NCBI GenBank assembly: GCA_010093605.1
Contig: MU004181.1
Coordinates: 2,944,215-3,008,214, forward strand
Direction of reading: 5' to 3'
Source: Lophium mytilinum
Lineage: Eukaryota; Ascomycota; Dothideomycetes; Mytilinidiales; Mytilinidiaceae
Length of the DNA: 64,000 nucleotides
The notes beneath the pieces are model-generated. The model ran no database searches, was not told where the DNA came from, and worked only from the letters and a program-made list of their open reading frames with translations. Positions 32,515 through 41,665 of this stretch are shown one piece after another; the first letter of the stretch is position 1; every line of letters begins with the position of its first letter. Both the position numbers and the translations under genes were made by a program.

Positions 32515-33460
32515 TGAGGCTGTGGTTGATTCGGAAAGACAATGCAATAGGTTCTCGCTGACGAACACGTTCTTAGAGCTTGAAAGTCGCAGGCTGGTAA
32601 CGGCTAGTGTTGGAAAAAGGGTAGGTCGTACCAAATACAAGCACTTCTGGCGGACTGTTGGCCTACTAAGCAGGTGTGCTTTAGCCTGCTGAGATTTTTG
32701 TCCGTCTTTCGGATTGGCAAGTTTGTTGGTGGGAGGTGAAGGCAGTCGTGGAACGTCGCGAGTACTAGTGGCAATGCTTGTAAGGCAGTGTCAGCCAATC
32801 ATGTTTTCGACGTCTCTACCTCCTCGGAATGGCTTCTGCAGCTGTCAAACCGCTCTGCAGCTCTGGATTCCTCAAATCGTCGAACACTAAGTCACTACTT
32901 CCACCTTGACATTGAACCTCTGTGATAGATTATCGTCGGGCATGTATGGAATACTCCACCAGCGCGTCGTCACGATGATCAGAGCTCCGGCGCGCATCAT
33001 GTAACTTACCTTCGCCAAAGTAGTAGTGAAAATCTAGCCTACCATCCTCCACTTCAGAGCCTCAAGCACTTATTGTGTCTAGAAGTTTGATGGTGGCCTA
33101 GATTATAGATTGGAGCTTAAAAGGACTTGGGATGGAGTACAATCCTCTAGCCTCTATATTGGCGATTTTCAATGCTCAAAGTACCTAGGTAGCTTCTCGT
33201 TCAGTGGGGCATCACAAGGGTGCAAGTACAGTCACCCTCAAACGGACTGTGCACTGACTGGGGCTGGCACAGTGCAATACCCTTGTTTTGCACACGGGTG
33301 GTGTCCAGTCCGTTCACGAAGAGGGGAGGGGTTGACAGTTGGAGGCCGTATACTTGAAAGGTATAAATAGTTAGCTCTCACACTTAGTCCACTTCATCTC
33401 ACAGTTGCACATTCCTCCATCTACAACAAAGCAAACACAAAATTGAGTCTGTCTGTCGAA
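32515..33460. other. Intergenic region with short palindromes
   Basis: 946 bp between divergent genes. It holds three overlapping short inverted repeats upstream of the GST-like gene: AACGGACTG (33241) with CAGTCCGTT (33306), TGCACTG (33250) with CAGTGCA (33270), and ACAAGGGT (33214) with ACCCTTGT (33279). Confidence 0.5.
33362..33369 (+). promoter_or_regulatory. TATA box of the GST-like gene
   Basis: TATAAATA lies 92 bp upstream of the ATG at 33461 and just downstream of the palindromic region. The spacing is plausible for a fungal TATA promoter. Confidence 0.5.
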
Positions 33461-34185
33461 ATGACGAAGCCCATCACCCTCTATAGCCACGCCAGTGGGC
33501 CAAACGGTTGGAAGGTTGCCATCCTCCTTGAAGAGCTCGAACTCCCCTATGAGACGTCGTGGGTAGTGGTTCGATCAAATCAAGAAACAGCCATTTATAT
33601 CGATTAACCCCAATGGACGGGTCCCAGCCATCGAAGACCCAAATACTGGCGTCACGCTCTTCGAGGTGAGTTCCAAGTAGACATTGTTCAACTTCACGTA
33701 GAGACTGAAGCCACCACTAGTCTGGCGCTATAATCCAGTACCTCGTCGACACCTACGACAACACAAATAAGCTTGCATATACCACTAGCCCTGAGAAGTA
33801 CCTCATAGTTTCCTGGCTGCATGTCCAAATGAGCGGCTAGGGCCCTTACTTCGGTCAATCCGCCTGGTTCCAATATCTCCACCCGGAGAAGAACTTGACG
33901 TCTGCGATCGACCGCTACAACAACGAGATCAAACGCCTCGTCGGGGTCATAGACCAACACCTGAAGGACACTGGGGCGCAGTATCTTGTCGGCGACAAGT
34001 GCACATACGCCGATCTGGCGTTTGTCATGTGGGACCAATTCATACCAGCCTTCGTGAAGGATTGGGACTTCAAGACTGAAGCGCCCGACTTTGCAGCCTG
34101 GAACGACAGAGTCGTGGCCAGACCTGCCGTGCAGAAGGCTTTGACGGATAAGGCGAAGGCTATGGCCGCTGCACCGCCTCACTAA
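33461..34185 (+). pseudogene. Glutathione S-transferase, Ure2/GstA-like, broken
   Basis: The N-terminal thioredoxin fold starts TKPITLYSHASGPNGWKVA and continues LLEELELPYETSW, but then shifts frame near 33565-33572; in the next frame FDQIKKQPFISINPNGRVPA and IEDPNTGVTLFE follow as in the family. A 55-nt intron (33666-33720) then leads to SGAIIQYLVDTYD. In the second exon a TAG at 33838-33840 stands where a Gln is expected (MSG-stop-GPYFGQ), and the helical C-terminal domain (YLVGDKCTYADLAFVMWD) continues to a TAA at 34183-34185. One indel and one nonsense change thus break an otherwise recognisable gene. Family members conjugate or reduce with glutathione. Confidence 0.82.
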
Positions 34186-35245
34186 TTACAGACCTTGAAG
34201 AGACCTGAAACAATCAGAGAATTAGAGACAAAGCTGAGTAGACTATGGGATGCAGGAGGTAGAGTCTAGAAGGAACTTAGCGATCATGCGCACCTGTGTA
34301 GCTATATTACCTGTCCATCGCTTGTGAATGCGTACAAACGGTGAATTGACCTCCAAGCTCCCGCTTTTGACTTATGCAAGCACACGAACGCTGTTAGTGT
34401 AGAAGGTATCTTTTTAGTTCTCGTATTCAAGGTTCTCTCATCCAGCCATGCCTTCCCTTTTGCAATCATGGTTTCAGCTCGTTTAGATCCTAGCACCTTT
34501 AGCAGACAATGATCCACAGGCCTCCGCGCTAGTCTGGGGAACCTTGAACTTTACTCCCAGAACGGACTTTGCTCGAACAACTCTTCCTCCGTTCTAATTT
34601 TGTCCGTTTGCGAACTTTTATGATGTACTACAGGACCTCAAGCGGTACTAGGCTGGTGTACGAAAGTTCTAGAGGGCGTGTGTTGCTCAAGTATTTCGCT
34701 CCACTTCTCGTCACGTAAAGCTTTCTGTTGGTTGCATCGCTATCGATATCGTGGAGCCAATGCGACAGGCCGAGGGTTAGTAGTTCCATTATTCCGGTCG
34801 CATCGAGCTCCGCGGTAGGGATACGGTCAACGAGTGGAACCCCCCTCTCCCCCCCCTGGGCAGAGGAACGGTCACGTCCAGTACGCCGACGGGTGGACCT
34901 TGGAGGGTTGTGGGTCCGGGTCTGGCTAAGAGAAGATCAAGTGCGTGAATGGAGATAATGGCCTTGGGACTGCGGTGGTTATAAATCTCCGAACTGGGGA
35001 ACGAAGCGCGGTCAATAGGTAAATGGGGTTTGAATGTACTAATACTAATCCGTCTTATAAAAAGAAGAGAAGAAGAAGGGAGGGCGGAAGGTTCTATACA
35101 AACTTGTGATACACGCGGAAATGCCGCCCTGCTCCAGGAGCCCCGGCGAAGCACGCTTGGCTCAACAGTCAACACCATCCAATGCTAAACCCTCGAAAGT
35201 TGTCTCCAGGTTTGCTAGTCCGAACAACGGGAAAGCCTTGCTAGT
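34186..35245. other. Intergenic region with one dispersed repeat copy
   Basis: 1.06 kb between the broken GST gene and the 3' end of the CAP gene. It contains the repeat at 34602-34686, listed separately, and C- and A-rich short tracts near 34850 and 35060. Confidence 0.55.
34602..34686 (+). repeat. Dispersed repeat, copy 2
   Basis: Gap-free counterpart of 17589-17673, about 70% identical by eye with a transition-rich difference pattern. The flanks do not align clearly, so the element boundaries and family are unknown. Confidence 0.55.
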
Positions 35246-37132
35246 TCAACCGGCATGCTCCACGATCTCGCTAAGCAACTTGCCGTTCTTGATGTAGCTC
35301 CTGAACTGCTCCGGAATTGGCGCCTCTGTATAATCACCCCCTTCCTCTTCTGGGGGTAGGTTGATGTTGATGCTCGTGCACTTGCTGGTGAAAATCTCGG
35401 TGGCTAGGCTATCCTTCGACAAGTAGATTTGTGCACCATCCACCTGATCCATGAGCACAGTTGGGAGCGTGCCGAGAACTTGGAGAGCGAAATTGGGGGC
35501 TTTGATCACATCGACAGAGGAGACGAGGGAGTCAATAATCAGCGAAGTACGAGAAGAGTTGTCGAGAGAGATGGCATTGGCCTTGCCATTAATACGAATG
35601 GTGGTACTCTTGCATCCGGAGATCAGGACGGAGTGATTGATTTCGGCATCGATTTCGACGATATCACCAGGTGCATCGAAGTTATCCTGCGGGCTATCGG
35701 TTAGCTACACGGTGCATCAAAAGAATCACAATAGTAGCAAAGTACTTACGATTATCCATTTGTTTCCATCTAACTCTTTTCTTGGGGGCTTCTTCGTTCG
35801 CATGCTTTGTGGCTTCGGCTTCTTTCCAGGAGGTGCAGGGCTCTTGCTCCGTCCAATTGAATCGATGCTGGCACTGCGTTCTGGCACTGGTGCAGTAGCC
35901 CGCAATGATGGGTTCTTGTGCGTCATCTGGCTCTGATCAACCTTCTTCAAGCCTTTTGTAACGTTTTCTCCCTTGTTGAGGTCGCTGAAAACAGCACCCA
36001 TATCCGCAGCTTTTGCTTTCGGTGCTGGAGGCATTGGTGGAGGGGGAGGTCCAGGTGGCGGTGGAATTGCTCCTGCCGGGGCGGGAGGAGCCGGAGCTCC
36101 ATTTGTGGCACCTCCAGCTGCAGAAGATTTGACTTCCTTCAGAGCCTCGCTAGCGTCGATGCCATCTTTATTCCATGCAACGCCAGTCAGGTGGTATTGC
36201 TTTACGTAGGCAGCGAGCGATTTGTACAATTTATAGTAGGCTTGGACCCACTCTACGTTCGATCGGTCTGGTCTGCGCTTGCATGTTAGTAAAATTCCTA
36301 GAAACTCACTATACGGATAGCTCACTTTTCCTTGTACTCCTTTAGAACCTTGTTGCCATACATCTGTGCTCCACCAAAGAGCTCTGTGACGTGATCCGCG
36401 GGCTTCGACTCTATGGTGATCCAGCTGAGTGTGTCTACACCATCCGCAACCATTGATAATGGGTCTTTGAGTGCTGGCTCCCTGTTGGACTGCCGCACAT
36501 CAGACACCTTAGACATGGCTTGTGTAATATCCTTCAGGAGATCCATATATTTCGGGGACCCCATATCTGGTTTTTTGGCCTTGGTCGCTACGAGGAGGAA
36601 GACCCGCTGCGCATCGAACGCTTGCTTGACTGCTTTCGCCTGTACCCGTTGCTGATAAGCATGCAAGCTTCACAAGTTCGTCATGTACGGTCGCGTACCT
36701 GTCCGTCAATGACACCTCCCAGCTTGGTACTCAGATCCAGCCACGCCTTGAGCTCTGTATTGAGGAGCGTGTCGAAAGCCTCGACTGAAGGGGGCAGAAC
36801 AACCACTGGCTTCGCCGGGGAGGAAGATGTGCTGCCAACAGTTGGCATCGGAGGCGCAGGAGGCACGGCAGACGAATTAGAGCCATTGGCGGTGGTAGAT
36901 TCCGGGTCGACAGACGTCGCGGCGATGTCTTCCAGGCGAGAGGTGGCAGCCTCGAGCCTAAGTATTATGGTAGTCAGCGCATCTGGTTGCATATGCACGG
37001 GTCCGGAGACGCGGCGGGCGATGGCGTTATCGTGTTCGCTCATGGTCGAGTCTTATTTGTGTTTGGATGCTAGGAGGGGCCAACAAACCTTTTTATCAGA
37101 GTAGTCAGATTGTTCATGTTGTTTGCTGCCAT
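35246..37132 (-). CDS. srv2: Adenylyl cyclase-associated protein (CAP/Srv2)
   Basis: Five exons (37089-37132, 36699-36957, 36326-36639, 35750-36272, 35246-35686) give 526 residues, the usual CAP size. The first exon is only 44 nt; splicing joins LTTLIKR to LEAATSRLED, the oligomerisation/cyclase-binding motif of the family, so the ATG at 37132 is preferred over one at 37043. A helical folded domain follows (QRVFLLVATKAKKPD, WVQAYYKLYKSLAAYVK), then a proline tract (AIPPPPGPPPPPMPPAPK), a WH2-like and basic segment, and the C-terminal beta-helical CARP domain (ISGCKSTTIRINGKANAI, VDGAQIYLS). CAP recycles cofilin-bound G-actin and severs filaments; in yeast it also binds adenylyl cyclase. It is divergent from the pfkB gene across about 300 bp. 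Confidence 0.95.
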
Positions 37133-37439
37133 TATTGCGGGGATAGCGGGAAAGGCAAGGGGAGCTGCCTGTGCAACGGAGTGGGCTCGCGGGCCAGTGC
37201 AGCGCGTGTCGCGGGTGTTGAAGGCAGAGACCAGAAGGAGAGACTGGAAGAGCCGGGGATGAGGCAGAACAAGGCTCGTGCAAGAATGTGGTGGTGCTGT
37301 GGACCAATAGTAATAAGCAAGCTGAAGTAGTGAAAGTGGTCGTCTCCTGCGAGCTAGCATCACGGAGCGCCAAGAGTGAGACGCATCCTATCCACCTAAC
37401 ACGGACCAATCTACCCTGCATCATCTATCTACCTCCAAC

Positions 37440-38596
37440 ATGTCCGCAGTGACCATGGCGGAAGGTGACACGGATGGCGTAGACTTCTTTACAATGGGCA
37501 TGTTTATTATTGGTATATCTTTCTAACCACTTTCATATCAAAGCGTAATCTCTAATCTATTCAGACGAGATTGAGTTCCTGCCGCCCAAACCAGCCGCCA
37601 AAGATATACTGGGTGGGGCTGGGACGTACTCTGCCGTAGGAGCTCGCATATTCTCGCCGCCGCCAAAGTCTCAAACTTTAGGCTGGGTTGTGGACTGCGG
37701 GTCTGACTTCCCGTCTGAGCTGCGGGAAACCATTGCGCAGTGGGACACGGGATGTTTGATGCGCGAGACACCGCATAGATTGACCACCAGAGGCTGGAAC
37801 GGTTACGGCGAGAACGACTTCAGAGGTATAGCACAGCATGTCATATCTGTAGCGCGTCTGATCTCATGCAGCTTTCCGCTACACGACACCCAAGCTTCGG
37901 CTCGATCACACCTGTCTTGAAGGCAAGCTTCTTTGGTCTAAGTCGTTTCATTTGATTTGCTCGCCCATCCGGTGTGTAGACCTAGTCAGGAACATCTTGG
38001 TCATGAGAGATCAATGGCCAGAACCAGGCAAAAAGCCTAGGCCACTTTTCATCTGGGAGCCGGTTCCAGACCTATGCACGCTCGAAGAGCTTGAGAATTG
38101 CAAGGTGGCGCTCAAGCACGTGGATGTCGTTAGTCCCAATCATTCTGAGCTTGGCGCTTTCCATGCAAAGACTGTAGATGGTGCCGGCCATGTTGATTAC
38201 CGGGCCGTTGAGGCCCTGTCGAAGCAGTGGACTCAGTGGGGGATCGGACCGGATGGAGACGGAGCTGTTGTAGTGAGAGCTGGCAAAGATGGCTGCTATG
38301 TTAGGGACAAAGTGGTCAGCAAATGGATTCCAGCTGTTCATGGATCAGCAGAGAAAGTGGTCGATCCCACTGGCGGAGGGAATGGGTTTCTAGGGGGCTT
38401 TGCGGTGGGGCTGGTAAGGTGCGGGAAGGTCGAGGATGCGGCGATATGGGGCTCGATCGCAGCCAGCTTCGCAATCGAGCAGATCGGTATGCCAACTCTT
38501 GTCAAAGCAGCGAACGGAGAGACATGGAATGGCGTGCGTGTCGAGCAGCGGCTTGCAGAGTTCAGGAAGAGGCTGGATAGATATGTACAGCCCTGA
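37440..38596 (+). CDS. pfkB-family carbohydrate kinase-like protein, MAK32-like
   Basis: Three exons (37440-37512, 37565-37825, 37872-38596; introns 52 and 46 nt) give 352 residues. The pfkB fold is recognised by FFTMGMFIIDEIEF, ILGGAGTYSAVGARIF (substrate glycine motif), PLFIWEPVPDLC, VVSPNHSELGAF and the signature region VVDPTGGGNGFLGGFAVGL. In active ribokinase-type enzymes this signature is DTxGAGD, with the last Asp as catalytic base; here it is Asn (GGGN), as I recall for the Mak32 group of fungi. Yeast Mak32 is needed for stable maintenance of the L-A killer virus, mechanism unknown. The substrate and activity of this protein are uncertain. It is divergent from CAP and convergent with the small gene downstream. 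Confidence 0.86.
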
Positions 38597-38748
38597 GTGC
38601 CCCAGCAAACACCACAAGGTTCCCCAATTGACGCCCCTCAAATATCATCCCTACGATCCGTTCTCTTTCGCTGCTTCGTGCTCTCTGATCTGTTTGCTCC
38701 AGCTTCGAAACGTCAGTCTCCGCATTCGAGATTATGGAGCTCCACTCA

Positions 38749-39006
38749 CTATCGGCTAGGAAAGAATCTGCCCTGTTCTGGCATCTTGTTCCGGAACTCC
38801 CGCTCTGCGCTTATAGACCAGGCGATTGCTGTGATGCCGATGACGACGCCGCTCATGATGGCGGTGTTGGCTTTCCAGTTTGCGGGCTGCGAGTACCAGC
38901 CTCCGGCCGGCGACCAGACGTGCTTGGGGTATCTGACAAGTTAGCAAGGGTGCAATTGGAGAGGTCAGAGCAGATTCCACACGTACGGGATCTTTCCTCC
39001 GGCCAT
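38749..39006 (-). CDS. Small (67-residue) single-pass membrane protein, probably mitochondrial
   Basis: Two exons (38987-39006 and 38749-38932; intron 54 nt, GTACGT donor) join in phase to 67 residues: MAGGKIPYPKHVWSPAGGW, then a hydrophobic segment (AIMSGVVIGITAIAWSIS) and a charged tail ending EQGRFFPSR. The pattern of a Pro/Trp-rich lead, one membrane helix and a basic RFFPSR end resembles small accessory subunits of mitochondrial complex I in fungi, but I cannot name the subunit. The first exon has only six full codons, so automatic gene finders may miss it. It shares a roughly 220-bp promoter region with the divergent mL44 gene, which also fits a mitochondrial role (inference). Confidence 0.78.
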
Positions 39007-39229
39007 TGTGAGTGAGAGAGCGGGTGGGATAGCTGTCTGTGTCTCGTCGTCGTCCGCGGTTGAAGTTGAGGCGGAATGATACGGAGCGGGCGGAAAGCTT
39101 GGCGCGGAGCTCGACGCCAGCCAGAAATTTTGATGATGGAGGGTCAAGGAGACACACGACAGATACCCATCACCACTCCCGCCGCCCCTCGCTCCATCAC
39201 GCTCCTTTGCTTGCTCAGCGCGGCCTTTG

Positions 39230-40438
39230 ATGAAGCGAATACGCATACAACGATGGGGATCGCAATTCCTAGCCCCTCGGACGCAATTCCGCCCTCAATG
39301 TCCCCTTCGACCGCCGCAGCACCACCTCTCGCCATTCCCACAACCTCATAGCTGCCGGTCTCAATCGACCTCCGCCGGCGACATATTCCCCCCGCTCGAT
39401 GCCGACGAGTCAGCAGGATTATCACAGCAGGATGAAGACGTCTCCATACCCCCCGAAGCGCTCCCATCGCCGCCCCCCTCCGCCGCCCTAAAATCAGCCA
39501 AACTCGCCGCCCTCCACGCCCGTCTCTCCCTCCCTCCGCGCCTCCCCATCCAGACCCTCGCTCGAGCGCTCGTGCACGAGTCGGCGGATCCAGATCCCAA
39601 CTTCAACAACACCTCCCTCGCGATCTTGGGCTCCAACCTTCTCGGCCTATACACCAGCGAGTACCTCCTCTGCCACTACCCCCGCCTCCCCATCTCCGTC
39701 CTCTTCGCCGCGCAGTCTGCCTACGTGGGCACAAAAGCCCTCGCCCTGATGGCCCACGAGTGGGGCATTGAATCCGTCGCCGAGCCCGGCGGAGAAGTCG
39801 ACCCAGGTCTACTACAATACCGCAGACTAGCTGCCGGCGCAGCCTGGGGCGAGTTCGCACCACGAGGCACGGGGCGGCCGAACGAGCAGAAAGGCTGGCG
39901 CCGCGGCATCACGTCCAAGATTGTCTACGATGACCAGTTCGGCGACATGCGAATGAAGACGCCGGAGCCCTCGCAGCCCGTTCCGCTCGACATCGCGGCG
40001 GAGAGCTTCGTGCGTGCGCTCATGGGCGCAACGTACCTGCACTGTGGCCGGGCCACCACGAAACGGCTCTTCGCGAGCCACTGGCTCAGCCGAACGCTGG
40101 ATCTGTCGAAGATGTTCGAGTTCCGCACGCCGACGGTCGATCTAAGCAAACTGTGTGCGCGAGAGGGGTTCGAGCCGGCGGTAGCACGGCTGATATCCGA
40201 GACGGGGCGAGCGAGCAGGCATCCGGTGTTCGTGGTGGGCGTGTACAGTGGGAAGGATAAGCTGGGCGAAGGGGCAGGTGGCAGCATAGACGAGGCGCGG
40301 GTCCGCGCCGCGGTTATGGCACTCAAGAGTTGGTACCTGTACAAGCCGCTGGACGTAACACTCCCGTCAGACGCAGAGGGCATGGAGCCCACGAAGTGGA
40401 AACCGAATCTCGTGGATCTAGGGGAGGTAATTGTGTGA
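39230..40438 (+). CDS. mrpl3: Mitochondrial large ribosomal subunit protein mL44 (MRPL3-like)
   Basis: A single exon of 402 residues from the ATG at 39230. An Arg/Pro/Ser-rich mitochondrial presequence (MKRIRIQRWGSQFLAPRTQF) is followed by an RNase III-like fold: LPIQTLARALVHESAD, LAILGSNLLGLYTSEYLLCHYPRLP, ESFVRALMGATYLHCG. The double-stranded-RNA-binding part near the C-terminus reads HPVFVVGVYSGKDKLGEGAG and ARVRAAVMALKSWYLYKP. The acidic residues of active RNase III are not in place, as expected for mL44, which is structural. The protein works in the mitochondrial 54S subunit near the exit tunnel. Confidence 0.9.
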   Translation: MKRIRIQRWGSQFLAPRTQFRPQCPLRPPQHHLSPFPQPHSCRSQSTSAGDIFPPLDADESAGLSQQDEDVSIPPEALPSPPPSAALKSAKLAALHARLSLPPRLPIQTLARALVHESADPDPNFNNTSLAILGSNLLGLYTSEYLLCHYPRLPISVLFAAQSAYVGTKALALMAHEWGIESVAEPGGEVDPGLLQYRRLAAGAAWGEFAPRGTGRPNEQKGWRRGITSKIVYDDQFGDMRMKTPEPSQPVPLDIAAESFVRALMGATYLHCGRATTKRLFASHWLSRTLDLSKMFEFRTPTVDLSKLCAREGFEPAVARLISETGRASRHPVFVVGVYSGKDKLGEGAGGSIDEARVRAAVMALKSWYLYKPLDVTLPSDAEGMEPTKWKPNLVDLGEVIV

Positions 40439-41665
40439 GTACGGCACACGAGCGGTCTATGTTCCAACGGAGTGCCGCTTTTTACTTTCGCGTATATGAC
40501 CAACACACCCACCTACATTTTGGAAGTCATTTGGGTACGATAGAAAAGAAGGGGTCACACAAGGCATGTCCACTGGTGGCTGGTGGCGGGGCCATTTTGT
40601 ATCATATAAGGAGCAAAGAGAGGAATGAGAAGCAAGGTCTGCTTGCGTCTGTCTGCATTGAGCGACAAGGGCTCTGGGAAGGTGTTTTTGTGCATTTGGC
40701 TGTAGATCTAACTGTATAAAAAGACAACACTTTATCCATCCTCTAGATCCTCTTTCTGTCATTATATGGCTTATCCTGATCGATGTAGCAACTTTGAGCA
40801 GAGTGAGAAGTTCTGCAAGTCGACCTCTCGGGGCAGCTTCACGGTAGAATCATGATAAGATACGGAGACCACACTTCACGCTCGCGGACTTCGCATCCAT
40901 CAAGATTTTTGAAACATGAAAGGGGCTCCTCAACGATGTTTCTAGCCCTGCTTGCGCGTCGAGAATGCCAAAGTATGCCACCCATGCAGTCATTCAAAGA
41001 AAGCCTTGGCAACATATGTGTGATATATCGTAATATTGTTCGTGATAGAGATGGCTATATCGGAGGATGATAAAAGACCAGAAAGCCTATTCATATACCT
41101 GCGCCAACCCAACCTATATCTTCCGTTCGCCGATCCTAATGAGATAACGAAAACGAATAAAACTCAAAGGAAAACAAAATTATGCACGCTGAAATGGGTG
41201 TTGCTCGGAACGCTGTCAGATGAATACAACGCAGATGCCAAAACGCTTCAGAATGGTGTGTGGAACGCTAGTTTCAATGCGGGATATCGGATGCGGGTCG
41301 TGGGCGTCATGATAGATGCTTGAACGCTTGCATGAGAATGAGCGGAGAGGACGAGAAAAGAAGGAAAGGAGGCTCAGAACTGAGATTTAAGGGTATCAGA
41401 TGGGCCGACCAAAATAAACACCATGTAATGAAACGCCTTCGCTAGATTCTCCAAGCACGCCGGGTCAGTCGAAAAACATAATAGAAGAAGATACTACCGA
41501 TTTCGCCAAGCCGTCCGTCCATCCATTGGTCCTTTGCTGCCTTTGGTCATTTCGTGTCGTGTGATCGTCCCTCATTGGTCGTCATTGTTCATTCTTACTC
41601 TCCTGGTGATACGTCTGCCGTTAATCAAGGCTCCCTTCCATCTCTTCAGTGTCAGGTAAAAGGTT
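40439..41665. other. Intergenic region, no gene seen
   Basis: 1.2 kb between mL44 and the 3' end of the pseudokinase gene. Open frames are short, overlap on both strands and show no motifs. Confidence 0.5.

Noticed and set aside
36681-37043. CAP start at the ATG at 37043
   Set aside because: It would lack the LTTLIKR part of the conserved N-terminal motif, which a 44-nt upstream exon supplies in phase.
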